From an uncultured Lentisphaeraceae bacterium (GTDB taxonomy: Bacteria; Verrucomicrobiota; Kiritimatiellia; RFP12; DVOR01): a DNA stretch of 64,000 bases. The position numbers and the translations under genes are program-made. Below are positions 1 to 9,274 of the stretch, piece after piece. How positions within the stretch are numbered: the first letter of the stretch is position 1; each line of letters opens with the position of its first letter. Location of the stretch: NCBI GenBank assembly GCA_949289005.1, contig CASEMQ010000038.1, positions 1 through 64,000 on the forward strand, written 5' to 3'. The notes below the pieces were generated by a model that had not been told where the DNA came from, ran no database searches, and was given only the letters and a program-made list of their open reading frames with translations.

Positions 1-1
1 C

Positions 2-706
2 ACCCCGCCGCCCGCGCCCCAAGGCGCCCGGCCTGCCCAGGAGGCCCAACCCACCCAGCCGCGCGGCAATCCGCGCGACCAACGGCGTGAATGGCGCAAC
101 GAACGGCGCACCGAGCGCGACCGCCGGGATGGGCGGCGGGAGGAGCGGCGCGACGGGCGGCGCGAGCCGTTCGCGCGCGAGCCGCGCGCCGAGGAGCCCC
201 CGCGCCCGCAACAGCCCGAGATGGGGCCGCCGACGCGTGGTTTGACCCTGCTGGGCGCCAAGACGACGGTTTACAGCGACCGTTACACGCCGGCGGTGTT
301 GGAGGCGTTCGAGAACCGTCACCAGGAGGCGGACTTCTTTGTGAAGTTCAATTGCCCGGAGTTCACCTCGCTCTGTCCCATCACGGGGCAGCCGGACTTT
401 GCCACCATCACCATCAACTACATCCCGGACAAGCGGATGGTGGAGAGCAAGAGCCTGAAGTTGTACCTTTTCGGCTTCCGCAACCACGGGGCGTTCCATG
501 AGGATTGCGTGAACATCATCCTGAAGGATTTGGTGAAGCTGTTGGCGCCGCGCTACATCGAGGTGTGGGGGAAGTTCCTGCCGCGCGGGGGCATCTCGAT
601 CGACCCCTACGTGAATTATGGCCGCCCGACGACGCGTTGGGAGGAGTTCGCGCGGCAACGGTTGCTGATGCATGACCTGAACCCCGAGCGCGTGGACAAC
701 CGGTGA
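2..706 (+). CDS. queF: NADPH-dependent preQ0 reductase QueF, with an unusual charged N-terminal extension (5' end outside window)
   Basis: QueF reduces 7-cyano-7-deazaguanine (preQ0) to preQ1 in cytosolic queuosine synthesis. The 161 residues from the ATG at 221 cover the whole short (type I) QueF fold. They begin at the usual GLTLLG stretch, carry the catalytic-thioimide cysteine context [16 protein letters not shown] and the helix [20 protein letters not shown], and end after the [14 protein letters not shown] loop. The frame stays open from 221 back to base 2 and encodes about 73 Arg/Glu/Asp/Pro/Gln-rich residues with normal codon use, and no Shine-Dalgarno precedes 221. I therefore prefer a longer protein that begins left of the window; a start at 221 is the alternative. 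queC follows directly. The family call is firm, the start is not. Confidence 0.85.
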   Translation, partial: TPPPAPQGARPAQEAQPTQPRGNPRDQRREWRNERRTERDRRDGRREERRDGRREPFAREPRAEEPPRPQQPEMGPPTRGLTLLGAKTTVYSDRYTPAVLEAFENRHQEADFFVKFNCPEFTSLCPITGQPDFATITINYIPDKRMVESKSLKLYLFGFRNHGAFHEDCVNIILKDLVKLLAPRYIEVWGKFLPRGGISIDPYVNYGRPTTRWEEFARQRLLMHDLNPERVDNR

Positions 707-714
707 GGCTTGGC

Positions 715-1383
715 ATGGAACCGATTCTTGTCGTCTTCTCGGGCGGGCAGGACAGCACCACCTGCCTCATGCTCGCCATCGCCGAGCGCGGCGCGGCAAA
801 CGTGCATACCGTCACCTTCGACTATGGGCAGCGCCACAGGCTGGAGGTCGAGCTGGCAGCGTCCATCGCGCGCGAGCAGGGCGTGGCCTCGCACAAGGTT
901 ATCCGCGTGGATTGGTACAGGGACATCACGCACAACGCGCTCATGGACGCCACGACGCCCATCGGCCGCGACCCGGGCGCGGCGACGCCCAACACCTTCG
1001 TGGACGGGCGCAACGCGCTCTTCCTGCTGACCGCCGCCATCTACGCCAAGGGCAAGGGCATCCACGACCTGATGATCGGCGTGAGCGAGGCCGATTACAG
1101 CGGTTATCCCGATTGCCGCGAGGCTTTCGTCAGGTCCATGAACCAAACGCTCAACCTGGCGATGGGCTGGGACTTCGCCATCCACGCGCCGCTCCAGCAT
1201 CTCACCAAGGCGCAGGAGTGGGCGCTGGCCGACAGGTTGGGCAAGCTGGACTACATCCGCGCGCGGACGCTCACGTGCTATGAGGGCATCCCGGGCGACG
1301 GGTGCGGCAAGTGCCCGGCCTGCGTGTTGCGGGCGCGGGGATTGGCCGACTATCTCGCCGAAAAGGCCGGGGGGCGGCCGTGA
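715..1383 (+). CDS. queC: 7-cyano-7-deazaguanine (preQ0) synthase QueC
   Basis: QueC converts 7-carboxy-7-deazaguanine to preQ0 using ATP and ammonia, one step before QueF. The N-terminus has the PP-loop ATP-pyrophosphatase signature VVFSGGQDSTT. The C-terminus has the zinc-binding cysteine cluster CYEGIPGDGCGKCPACVLR. At 222 residues it has normal family length. I chose the ATG at 715 because homologues start a few residues before VVFSGG and because GAGG lies just upstream. A GTG at 703 overlapping the queF stop is the alternative. queF and queC are adjacent, but the earlier pathway genes queD and queE are not in this window. Confidence 0.93.
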   Translation: MEPILVVFSGGQDSTTCLMLAIAERGAANVHTVTFDYGQRHRLEVELAASIAREQGVASHKVIRVDWYRDITHNALMDATTPIGRDPGAATPNTFVDGRNALFLLTAAIYAKGKGIHDLMIGVSEADYSGYPDCREAFVRSMNQTLNLAMGWDFAIHAPLQHLTKAQEWALADRLGKLDYIRARTLTCYEGIPGDGCGKCPACVLRARGLADYLAEKAGGRP

Positions 1384-3101
1384 GGGCGCGGCGGCTCGCG
1401 ATGGCGGCGGCGTGCGCGCTCGCCCTCCTGGCGGGGGTGGCGGGCGCGACCGGGCGGGAGGCGGACCTGACCTTCCGGCGGGCGCAGCCCTCGCTGAACA
1501 CGCTCGACCCCGCGCAGGGCAGCGACACGAGCGTGAGCGCCGCGATGATGTTGATCTTCCAAACGTTGCTGGATTATGACTACACGGCGCGCCCCTACAA
1601 ACTCGTCCCGGGGGCCGCGGAGGCCATGCCCGAGGTGAGCGCGGACGGGCGGGTCTACACCTTCCGTCTGCGCGAGGCTTGGTACGCGCCCGACCCCTGC
1701 TTTGGCGGCAAGCGCCGCCAAGTGAAGGCACAGGACTTCGTCTTTGGCTGGAAGCGGCTGGCCGACCGCAAGATCGGCGGCTCCGGCGAATGGCTGGTGG
1801 GCAACATCAAGGGCATGGAGGCCTTCGCGGAGGCTTCGTCGGGCGAGGCGCCCACCGATTATGGCATGGACGTGCCGGGGTTGCGCGCGGTGGACGACCG
1901 GACGCTCCGCGTGGAGCTGGTGCGCCCCAGCAACCAGTTCCTCTGGTTCCTCACGATGTGCTACATGGCGCCCATCCCGCACGAGGCCGTGGAACATTAC
2001 GGCCAGCGCGGCCTGGCCGAGCACCCCGTCGGCGCGGGCCCCTACACGCTGCGCACGTGGTGGCGCGGCTATGAGATGGTCTTCGACCGCAACCCCGAGT
2101 GGTTCGGCTGGGCGGGGCTCGACCCCGACGCGGAGGAGGTGCCCTTTGAGACGATCCGCTATCTTATCGTGAAGGACGCCTCGACGCAGTGGCTGATGTT
2201 GCTCACGGGGCAACTGGACTTCCTGGAGCAGATCGACCGCAACAACATGGAAATCGCGATCGACCCCAAGATGGGGCTCTCGCCGGAACTCAAGGCGCGC
2301 GGCATCCGCCTCTTCACCTCCCCCACCCTGAAGGTTTACTACCTGGGCATCAACCTCGACGACCCCGTGCTCGGCCCCAACAAAAAGTTGCGCCAGGCAC
2401 TCAACGCCGCCTTCGACACCGTGCGCTGGGAGGCCTATTACCGCGGCCGCGTGAAGGCGCTGAACACCGTCGCGCCCAGCCATCTGCGCGACGCGAGCCA
2501 GAAACCTTTCCCCTATGCCTTCAATCTGGGAAAGGCGCGCGAACTCTTGGCGGAGGCCGGCTATCCCGGCGGCATCGACCCCAAGACGGGCGACCCGCTC
2601 ACGCTCACGGTGGAGGTGGGCAACGCCACGCAGGACACCACCGAATCCATGGAACTCGTCGCCTCGTTCTTCGCCGCCATCGGCGTGAAACTGGAAATCT
2701 CCGTGAACACTTGGCAGGCCCTGCTCGAGAAAATCCGCCTTCGCCGCGCGCAACTCTTCCTCATGGGCTGGGTGGGCGACTACCCGGACTTGGAGACGTT
2801 CATGCAGCTCTTCATCTCGCGCAACCAGTCGCCGGGCCCCAACCGCTCGAACTATGTGAATGCCGAGGTGGATCGCCTCTACGACATCGCCGTGGCCTCC
2901 AAGGACCCCGAGGAAATCGCGCGGTGCTGGGCGCGGATTCAGGAGATTGTGCTGGAGGATTGCCCTTGGCTGCTGTTGCATTACGCGCTCGACTTCTCGC
3001 TCGTCAACGAGCGCGTGCGCAACTACATCCCGCACAACTTCCCCTATGGCATGGAGCGCCACTATCGCGTCAGGCGCGCCCCGGCGAAGCCCGCGCGGTG
3101 A
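1380..3101 (+). CDS. ABC transporter substrate-binding protein, peptide (OppA/SBP_bac_5) family
   Basis: A 573-residue extracytoplasmic solute-binding protein of the oligopeptide/dipeptide family. The N-terminus is a Sec signal (RARR n-region, Ala/Leu core, GVAGA cleavage region) with no lipobox cysteine, so a soluble periplasmic protein is expected. Family features are the opening PSLNTLDPAQGSDT, the domain I segment AEHPVGAGPYTLRTWWRG, and the C-terminal DYPDLETFMQLF...NYVNAEVDRLYDIA. The GTG at 1380 overlaps the queC stop (GTGA) and gives a complete signal peptide; ATG 1401 is a shorter alternative. No permease or ATPase genes accompany it, so the transporter partners must be elsewhere. 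The ligand cannot be told from the sequence; oligopeptides are the family norm. Confidence 0.85.
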   Translation: MRARRLAMAAACALALLAGVAGATGREADLTFRRAQPSLNTLDPAQGSDTSVSAAMMLIFQTLLDYDYTARPYKLVPGAAEAMPEVSADGRVYTFRLREAWYAPDPCFGGKRRQVKAQDFVFGWKRLADRKIGGSGEWLVGNIKGMEAFAEASSGEAPTDYGMDVPGLRAVDDRTLRVELVRPSNQFLWFLTMCYMAPIPHEAVEHYGQRGLAEHPVGAGPYTLRTWWRGYEMVFDRNPEWFGWAGLDPDAEEVPFETIRYLIVKDASTQWLMLLTGQLDFLEQIDRNNMEIAIDPKMGLSPELKARGIRLFTSPTLKVYYLGINLDDPVLGPNKKLRQALNAAFDTVRWEAYYRGRVKALNTVAPSHLRDASQKPFPYAFNLGKARELLAEAGYPGGIDPKTGDPLTLTVEVGNATQDTTESMELVASFFAAIGVKLEISVNTWQALLEKIRLRRAQLFLMGWVGDYPDLETFMQLFISRNQSPGPNRSNYVNAEVDRLYDIAVASKDPEEIARCWARIQEIVLEDCPWLLLHYALDFSLVNERVRNYIPHNFPYGMERHYRVRRAPAKPAR

Positions 3102-3150
3102 CGACGCGTTTGCGCCACGCCGCATACCCTTGTTTGCGAAAAGGACCCTT

Positions 3151-5223
3151 ATGGACACGACGACGGAAATCGCATACGGCTCGGACGTCTTCAACGAGAA
3201 GGCGATGCGGGACTATCTGGCAAAGGACACGGCCGAGGCGTTGCTGCACACCATGCGCGACCACGCCCCGCTCGACCCCTCCATCGCCAACGAAGTGGCC
3301 CACGCGCTCAAGCAATGGGGCATGGATCGCGGCGCGACGCACTTCACGCACTGGTTCCAGCCGCTCACCGGGAGCACCGCCGAAAAGCACGACGCCTTCT
3401 TCGAGCCCGCCGGGATGGCCGAGACCCTGGCGCGTTTCTCCGGCAAGAACCTCATCATGGGCGAGCCCGATGCCTCCAGCTTCCCCAGCGGCGGCCTGCG
3501 GCGTACCTTCGAGGCCCGCGGCTACACGGCGTGGGACGTGACGAGCCCGGTCTTCGTCAAACGCCACAGCAACGGCGCCACCCTCTGCATCCCCACCGTC
3601 TTCTGCTCCTACACCGGCGAGGTGCTCGACAAGAAGACGCCGCTCCTGCGCTCCATGCAGGCGATGGAGCGCGCCACGCGCAAGCTGATGGCCTGCTTCG
3701 GCGAGCCCGACGGCCGCACCACCATCACCCTCGGCGCCGAGCAGGAATACTTCCTCATCGACAAGGCGCTCTGGTTGCGCCGCCCCGACCTGGTGCAGTG
3801 CGGCCGCACGCTCTTCGGCGCCTCCCCCGCGCGCACGCAACAGCTTGAGGACCACTACTTCGGCTCCATCAAGCCCCGCGTCCTGGCCTTCATGGAGGAC
3901 GTGGAACGCGAACTCTGGCGCCTGGGCATCCCGGCGAAGACGCGCCACAACGAAACCGCCCCCGCGCAGTTCGAGATGGCCCCGATGTTCGAGGAACTCA
4001 ACCTCGCCGTCGACCACAACATGCTCATCATGGAGACCCTGCGCAACGTCGCCGACCGGCACGGCTTCGTCTGCCTCCTCCACGAAAAGCCCTACGCCGG
4101 CATCAACGGCTCGGGCAAGCACAACAACTGGTCCCTGGCCTACAACGGCAAAAACCTCCTCGAGCCCGGCAGCAACCCGCAGGACAACGCCATCTTCCTC
4201 GCCGTCTTGGCCAGCATCGTGCGCGCCGTGGACTTGCACGCCGACCTGCTCCGCGCCGCGACGGCCACCCTCGGCAACGAAAGCCGCCTGGGCGCCCTCG
4301 AGGCCCCGCCCGCCATCATCTCCATCTTCCTGGGCGACGACCTGCGCGAGGTCGTGCGGCGCATCGAGGAAGGCACCTCCGCCCAAAGCGAAAACGGGAA
4401 GGCCGCGAAACTCCGCATCGGCGTGGACACCCTGCCGCCGCTCCCGCGCGACGTGACCGACCGCAACCGCACGAGCCCCTTCGCCTTCACCGGCAACAAG
4501 TTCGAGTTCCGCGCCCCCGGCTCCAGCCAGAACTGCTCCAGCGTCTGCATGGTGCTGAACACCATCGTGGCCGAATCCATGGAAACCTTGGCCGCTTCCA
4601 TCGCCAAGGTCCCCAAGGCCCGCTTCCACGAAGGGCTCGGCAAGATCGTGCGCGCCGTCTTCAAAGACCACAAGCGCGTCCTCTTCAACGGCGACGGCTA
4701 CTCCGAGGCATGGGTGGAAGAGGCCGCCGCGCGCGGCCTCCCCAACCTCCGCCGCGTGCCCGAGGCCCTCGCCGCGCTGGTGGACGAGCGCAACCTGGCG
4801 CTCTTCGCCGCGCAAGACGTCCTCATGCCCACCGAAATGCACGCCCGCCACGACGTCTTCCTCGACGAATACGACCGCAAGGTCCGCCTCGAAGGCAAGG
4901 TGGCGCTGGAAATCGCCCGCGGCATGATCGAGCCCGCCGTCGCCCACGAGCTGCGCGGCCTCGCGCAGACCGTCAACGCCATGCGCGAGGCCGGCATGGC
5001 CGAAGGCACCGAGAGCCTCCTCGGCACCGCGCACGGCCTCGGCAAATGGCTCGACCGCCTCCACGCCGCCACCGCCGCGCTCGATGCGCGCCTCGAGGGC
5101 GAAGCCGTCGACATCCAAGACGCGATGGCCGACCTGCGCCGCATCGCCGACACCTTGGAAACCCTCATGGAAGACGCCCGCTGGCCCCTCCCCAAATATC
5201 GCGACATGCTCGCCATTCACTGA
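3151..5223 (+). CDS. glnN: Glutamine synthetase type III (GlnN)
   Basis: ATP-dependent ligation of ammonia to glutamate, the main cytosolic ammonia-assimilation step. At 690 residues it matches the long type III enzymes, not the 450-470 residue GlnA. Visible motifs are GAEQEYFLID (about residues 195-205), HNETAPAQFEMAP (about 267-279), INGSGKHNNWSL, GNESRLGALEAPPAI and NRTSPFAFTGNKFEFRAPGS (about 440-460), which together form the glutamate, ammonium and nucleotide sites. The start at ATG 3151 is preceded by AAAGGA. It lies 49 bases after the peptide-binding protein and probably shares its transcript. Type III enzymes are common in anaerobes such as Bacteroidetes and Verrucomicrobia. Confidence 0.95.
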   Translation: MDTTTEIAYGSDVFNEKAMRDYLAKDTAEALLHTMRDHAPLDPSIANEVAHALKQWGMDRGATHFTHWFQPLTGSTAEKHDAFFEPAGMAETLARFSGKNLIMGEPDASSFPSGGLRRTFEARGYTAWDVTSPVFVKRHSNGATLCIPTVFCSYTGEVLDKKTPLLRSMQAMERATRKLMACFGEPDGRTTITLGAEQEYFLIDKALWLRRPDLVQCGRTLFGASPARTQQLEDHYFGSIKPRVLAFMEDVERELWRLGIPAKTRHNETAPAQFEMAPMFEELNLAVDHNMLIMETLRNVADRHGFVCLLHEKPYAGINGSGKHNNWSLAYNGKNLLEPGSNPQDNAIFLAVLASIVRAVDLHADLLRAATATLGNESRLGALEAPPAIISIFLGDDLREVVRRIEEGTSAQSENGKAAKLRIGVDTLPPLPRDVTDRNRTSPFAFTGNKFEFRAPGSSQNCSSVCMVLNTIVAESMETLAASIAKVPKARFHEGLGKIVRAVFKDHKRVLFNGDGYSEAWVEEAAARGLPNLRRVPEALAALVDERNLALFAAQDVLMPTEMHARHDVFLDEYDRKVRLEGKVALEIARGMIEPAVAHELRGLAQTVNAMREAGMAEGTESLLGTAHGLGKWLDRLHAATAALDARLEGEAVDIQDAMADLRRIADTLETLMEDARWPLPKYRDMLAIH

Positions 5224-5224
5224 C

Positions 5225-5254
5225 TTGCGCCGGGCGGCGACACTTTGCTAAACT
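5225..5254 (+). promoter_or_regulatory. Probable sigma-70-type promoter of the zinc-ribbon/lpxL/dapL unit
   Basis: TTGCGC (5225-5230), an 18-base spacer, and TAAACT (5249-5254), with TGC immediately before the -10 box (extended -10). The gene start is 27 bases downstream. Confidence 0.6.
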
Positions 5255-5280
5255 GTCGCCATAGCCAAGGAGGTCCCCCA

Positions 5281-5742
5281 ATGGAAGACGAGAAGTTGGA
5301 CGAAAAGCCCATCGACGCCGCGCCCGAGACGGACGAGGACGTCGAGATCATGCCCACGGACATCGTGTTCGACTGCCCCGTGTGCGGCCACAACCTCGTG
5401 GTCGACTACCGTGCGGCAGGCTTGCAGGTGCCGTGTTCCTCGTGCGGCAGCATCATCCAGGTGCCGATCCCCGAGAATATGCACTTGGAGGATCTGGACT
5501 GCGATGCCGGCGAGCTGCTCCAGCAGTTGCTCCAGACGCGCCGGATGCTCGTCAAGGCCGAGGCCGCCGCGCAACAGGCCGGCGAAAAAGTGGTGGAGCT
5601 GACGCAACAGGTGGCGGAATACCGCAAGACGCTGCTGGCCGTGAAGGGGCGCGTGGAAACCCTGCAGGAGGCGGCCGACCTCGCCAACGCGACGCGGCAG
5701 GACGTGCTCGACATCATCGCCTCCGTCGGCGGAGGCAAATGA
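5281..5742 (+). CDS. Zinc-ribbon protein with C-terminal coiled coil, function unknown
   Basis: A 153-residue soluble protein. Residues 1-25 are acidic and probably disordered. Residues 31-56 form a zinc ribbon with ligands C32, C35, C52 and C55 (DCPVCGHN and VPCSSCG). Residues about 75-140 are predicted helical with heptad-like spacing. AAGGAGG at 5267-5273 is an excellent ribosome site and fixes the start at ATG 5281. Its stop overlaps the acyltransferase start (ATGA), so the two are translationally coupled. The architecture resembles small zinc-ribbon proteins often seen in Verrucomicrobia and Lentisphaerae genomes, but no function can be assigned; a nucleic-acid or protein-binding adaptor is only a guess. 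Confidence 0.8.
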   Translation: MEDEKLDEKPIDAAPETDEDVEIMPTDIVFDCPVCGHNLVVDYRAAGLQVPCSSCGSIIQVPIPENMHLEDLDCDAGELLQQLLQTRRMLVKAEAAAQQAGEKVVELTQQVAEYRKTLLAVKGRVETLQEAADLANATRQDVLDIIASVGGGK

Positions 5743-6680
5743 TCGGCATGGCGAAACCCATCCCATTCCGCTACCGCCTCGAATATCTCGGTCTGCGCAC
5801 GGTGCAGATTTTCGTCACGGCCCTGCCCATCCGGTGGGTAGGCGCCGCGTTGCGGGCGCTCGTGGCCCTCACCTTCCGCCTCGTCTGGCCGCTCCGGAAG
5901 GAGACCGTCTCGCGCATCCGCGAAGTCTTCGGCCCCGAGACAAGCGAGGCGCGTTGCCGCCAAATCGCGAGCGCCTCGGTGTGGAACCTGCTGATGAACT
6001 TCGTGGAGCTCTTCCACGCGCCGCGCATGGATGCGGACTATCTCCGCGCCCACCTCGAGGGCACCGATGCCGCCAAGGTGCGCCTCCAAGCCCTCATCGA
6101 CAAATACGGCGGCGCGGTCATCGCCCTGCCGCACATGGGCAACTGGGATCTCGCCGGCGTGGCCTGCTCGGCCTTCGGCTTCCCGCTCATGGCCATCGGG
6201 CGTGCCCAGAACAACCCCCTCTTCGAGCGTTGGCTCCGCCACGCCCGGCTCAACTTCCAGACCGTCGACCGCCGCCTCCCCAGCACCTTCGTGCGCATCG
6301 CCCACCATCTCAAGGGCGGCGGTCTCTTCGCCATCCTCCCGGACGTGCGCCACAACAAACCCGGCGTGGGCGTCACCGTCTTCGGCAAGCCCGACGTCCA
6401 GCTCGGCAAAGGCCTCGCCAAGTTCGCGCGCATGGCCAACGTGCCCATCGTCCCCTTCGTCATGGAGCGCCTCGACGCCTCGCACCATCGCCTGGCGCTG
6501 GGCGACCCGATCCTGCCGGACTTGGAGGCCGACGGCGACGCGGACGCGCGCCGCCTCACCCAGGCCGTCTGGGATCTCTTCGAGCGGCGCATCCGCGACA
6601 AACCCGAGCAATGGTTCTGGCACAACCGCCGCTGGATCCTCACCCCGCTCTATACGCAAACACGACACACCCACCACTGA
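5739..6680 (+). CDS. Lipid A biosynthesis acyltransferase, LpxL/HtrB family
   Basis: Transfers a secondary acyl chain onto Kdo-lipid A (or a related lipid) at the inner membrane. At 313 residues it has family length. The catalytic HX4D motif is [11 protein letters not shown] (H132, D137). [20 protein letters not shown] is the substrate-binding region, and the N-terminal hydrophobic stretch around residues 15-45 is the membrane anchor. GGAGG at 5730-5734 precedes ATG 5739, which overlaps the upstream stop by four bases. It fits the LPS-making cell implied by kdsA and lpt genes at 38-41 kb. Which acyl position it modifies cannot be read from sequence. Confidence 0.9.
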   Translation: MIGMAKPIPFRYRLEYLGLRTVQIFVTALPIRWVGAALRALVALTFRLVWPLRKETVSRIREVFGPETSEARCRQIASASVWNLLMNFVELFHAPRMDADYLRAHLEGTDAAKVRLQALIDKYGGAVIALPHMGNWDLAGVACSAFGFPLMAIGRAQNNPLFERWLRHARLNFQTVDRRLPSTFVRIAHHLKGGGLFAILPDVRHNKPGVGVTVFGKPDVQLGKGLAKFARMANVPIVPFVMERLDASHHRLALGDPILPDLEADGDADARRLTQAVWDLFERRIRDKPEQWFWHNRRWILTPLYTQTRHTHH

Positions 6681-6684
6681 CGCC

Positions 6685-7917
6685 ATGATTCTCGCAAACG
6701 AAAACTACGGCAAACTGCAGGCTTCCTACCTCTTCTCCAACATCGCCAAGCGCGTCAAGGCCTACCAAGAGGCCAACCCCGGCGCCGATGTCATCCGCCT
6801 GGGCATCGGCGACGTGACGCTCCCCCTCGCGCCCGCCTGCCTCGAGGCCATGCACAAGGCCGTGGACGAACTCGGCCACGCCGCCACCTTCCGCGGCTAC
6901 GGCCCCGAGCAAGGCTACGCCTTCCTCCGCGAGGCCATCGCCCAAAACGACTTCCGGGCACGCGGCTGCGACATCGCCCCCGACGAAATCTTCGTCTCCG
7001 ACGGCTCCAAGTGCGACTGCGCCAACATCCAGGAGCTTTTCGCCCGCGATGGCCTGCGCATCGCCATCCCCGACCCCGTCTACCCCGTCTACGTCGACAC
7101 CAACGTCATGGCCGGCCGCACCGGCCCCGCCGCCGATGGCCGCTACCAAGGGCTCGTCTACCTCGAAGGCAACGCCGCCAACGGCTTCGTCCCCGCGCCC
7201 CCCGCCGCCGGCGCGCCGCTCGACCTCATCTACCTCTGCTTCCCCAACAACCCCACCGGCGCCGTCGCCACCCGCGAACGGCTCCAGGCCTGGGTCGACT
7301 ACGCCCGCGCCAACAAGGCCCTCATCCTCTTCGACGCGGCCTACGAGGCCTTCATCCGCGACCCCGCCATCCCCCACTCCATCTACGAGATCCCCGGCGC
7401 GCGCGACTGCGCCATCGAGTTCCGCTCCTTCTCCAAAAAGGCCGGTTTCACCGGCGTGCGTTGCGCCTTCACCGTCGTGCCCAAGGGCCTCCTGGCCTAC
7501 GCCGCGGACGGCACGCCCATCCCGCTCCACCCCATGTGGAACCGCCGCCACACCACCAAGTTCAACGGCGTCTCCTACCCCGTCCAACGCGCCGCCGAGG
7601 CCGTTTACTCCCAAGACGGCGCTTGCCAGACCACCCAGCAGGTCGATTACTACCTCGGCAACGCCAAGCTCATCCGCGCCGGCATCCGCGCCCTCGGGCT
7701 CGACTGCGTGGGCGGCGACAACTCCCCCTACGTCTGGGTCAACGTCAAGGCCGACTCCTGGGACTTCTTCGACACGCTCCTCCACAAGGCGCAGGTCGTC
7801 ACCACCCCCGGCGCAGGCTTCGGCAAATGCGGCGAAGGCTACATCCGCATCTCCGCCTTCAACGACCGCGCCCGCGTCGAGGAGGCGATGGCCCGCATCG
7901 CCTCCGCCCTCCGCTGA
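6685..7917 (+). CDS. dapL: LL-diaminopimelate aminotransferase DapL
   Basis: PLP-dependent fold-type I aminotransferase converting tetrahydrodipicolinate directly to LL-2,6-diaminopimelate, the one-step route to lysine and peptidoglycan used by chlamydiae, plants and several PVC bacteria. The 410 residues match DapL length. The N-terminus ([19 protein letters not shown]), [28 protein letters not shown] and the Schiff-base lysine in [14 protein letters not shown] (K251) are typical. The gene starts four bases after the acyltransferase stop and is followed by an intrinsic terminator. DapL rather than the DapC/D/E route supports a PVC or anaerobic lineage. Confidence 0.95.
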   Translation: MILANENYGKLQASYLFSNIAKRVKAYQEANPGADVIRLGIGDVTLPLAPACLEAMHKAVDELGHAATFRGYGPEQGYAFLREAIAQNDFRARGCDIAPDEIFVSDGSKCDCANIQELFARDGLRIAIPDPVYPVYVDTNVMAGRTGPAADGRYQGLVYLEGNAANGFVPAPPAAGAPLDLIYLCFPNNPTGAVATRERLQAWVDYARANKALILFDAAYEAFIRDPAIPHSIYEIPGARDCAIEFRSFSKKAGFTGVRCAFTVVPKGLLAYAADGTPIPLHPMWNRRHTTKFNGVSYPVQRAAEAVYSQDGACQTTQQVDYYLGNAKLIRAGIRALGLDCVGGDNSPYVWVNVKADSWDFFDTLLHKAQVVTTPGAGFGKCGEGYIRISAFNDRARVEEAMARIASALR

Positions 7918-7927
7918 CCCGCCCCGC

Positions 7928-7959
7928 AAGCCCCTCCTTTCCCCGGGAGGGGCTTTTTT
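7928..7959 (+). terminator. Intrinsic terminator between dapL and the phosphofructokinase gene
   Basis: AAGCCCCTCC pairs with GGAGGGGCTT around a short C-rich loop, followed by six T. No promoter is obvious in the 33 bases before the next gene, so partial read-through is likely. Confidence 0.85.
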
Positions 7960-7992
7960 CGTATCCCCGCCCCACCCCCTCAGGAACGCGCC

Positions 7993-9192
7993 ATGACAGG
8001 AAACATGCTCATCGCCCAAAGCGGCGGCCCCTCGATGGTCATCAACCAAAGCCTCGTCGGCGCCGTCCTCGCCGCCAAGGCATCCTCCAAAATCGTCGAG
8101 ATTTACGGTGCGCTCCACGGCATCCAAGGCATCCTCGACGAAGCCTTTGTCGACCTCCGCGCCGAGCCCGAGGAGGTCCTTCTGCGCGTCGCGCAGACCC
8201 CCAGCTCCGCGCTCGGCTCCGTCCGCCGCAAACCCACCGCCGAGGATTGCCGCGCCATCTTCGCCATCCTCGCCAAGCGCGACATCCGCTACTTCTTCTA
8301 CATCGGCGGCAACGATTCCGCCGAGACCGCCAACATCATCGCCGAGGAGGCCGAGCGCCAAGGCTACGACCTGCGCTGCTTCCACATCCCCAAGACCATC
8401 GACAACGACCTCCTCTGCAACGACCACACCCCCGGCTACGGCTCCGCCGCCCGCTTCGTCGCCTGCGCCGTCCGCGGCGACGACCTCGACAACCGCGCCC
8501 TCGGCGGCGTCAAGATCGATGTCATCATGGGGCGCAACGCCGGCTTCCTCGCCGCCGCCGCCGCCCTCGCCCGCCAAGACCCGGACGACGGCCCCCACCT
8601 CATCTACCTCCCCGAACGCCCCTTCACCCTCAATCGCTTCGTCGCCGACGTCGCCGAATGCATGAGCCGCCACGGCCGTTGCGTCGTCGCCGTCTCCGAA
8701 GGCATCCGCGGCCCGGACGGCGTCCCCATCGCCGAGGCCTTCTCCACCGAGACCGACGCCCACGGCAACCGCCAGCTCACCTCCGGCGCGCTCGGCGAAA
8801 ACCTCGCCGCCGCCATCCGCGCCCGCCTCAAGGTCGCCCGCGTCCGCGCCGACACCTTCGGCTTCATCCAGCGGTGCTTCGTCGGCTGCGTCTCCGAGAC
8901 AGACGCCAACGAAGCCCGTCTCGTCGGCTCCGTCGCCGTCCAGTCCGCCGTCGGCGGCAGATACCAGAACGGCACGGTTACCATGACCCGCCTCCCCGGC
9001 GCCACCTACCAGATCGACTACGCCATCGCCCCCCTCGCCGCCGTGGCCAAACACACCCGCGCCCTCCCGGACAAATACATCAATGCCGAGGGCAACAACG
9101 TCACCGGCCTTTTCCTCGACTACGCCCGCCCCCTCGTCGGCCCCCTCCCCGTCACCGCCCGCCTCAACGCCCTCCGCGGCCGCCACGCCTGA
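7993..9192 (+). CDS. pfp: Pyrophosphate-type 6-phosphofructokinase (PFP, PfkA family)
   Basis: Reversible phosphorylation of fructose 6-phosphate in glycolysis/gluconeogenesis, probably with PPi. 399 residues. The PfkA fold is shown by IAQSGGPSMVINQSLVG, the phosphoryl-donor loop YIGGNDSAE (residues 105-109 GGNDS), the fructose-6-phosphate loop PKTIDNDLLCNDHTPGYGSA (about 133-152) and DVIMGRNAGFLAAA. Two sites indicate PPi: Asp108 where ATP enzymes have Gly, and Lys in PKTIDND where ATP enzymes usually have Gly (PGTIDND). An Asn replaces the first Asp of the common GGDDS motif. AGGAA precedes the ATG. It lies downstream of the dapL terminator and converges with the GH35 gene. Confidence 0.88.
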   Translation: MTGNMLIAQSGGPSMVINQSLVGAVLAAKASSKIVEIYGALHGIQGILDEAFVDLRAEPEEVLLRVAQTPSSALGSVRRKPTAEDCRAIFAILAKRDIRYFFYIGGNDSAETANIIAEEAERQGYDLRCFHIPKTIDNDLLCNDHTPGYGSAARFVACAVRGDDLDNRALGGVKIDVIMGRNAGFLAAAAALARQDPDDGPHLIYLPERPFTLNRFVADVAECMSRHGRCVVAVSEGIRGPDGVPIAEAFSTETDAHGNRQLTSGALGENLAAAIRARLKVARVRADTFGFIQRCFVGCVSETDANEARLVGSVAVQSAVGGRYQNGTVTMTRLPGATYQIDYAIAPLAAVAKHTRALPDKYINAEGNNVTGLFLDYARPLVGPLPVTARLNALRGRHA

Positions 9193-9207
9193 CCCCGCCA
9201 GCCCACG

Positions 9208-9250
9208 AAAAATCGCCGCCCGAACCGACTTGGCTCGGGCGGCGCCTTTC
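9208..9250. terminator. Bidirectional terminator between convergent genes
   Basis: A ten-base stem CGCCGCCCGA (9214-9223) pairs with TCGGGCGGCG (9235-9244). An A-run at 9208-9212 supplies a U-tract for the minus strand; the plus-strand tail CCTTTCG is weaker. Confidence 0.75.
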
Positions 9251-9274
9251 GTCTCGACCGCTCGCGCGACGCAT

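Noticed and set aside
7993-9192. ATP-dependent phosphofructokinase
   Set aside because: Asp108 and the Lys in PKTIDND point to PPi-type enzymes rather than ATP-type.
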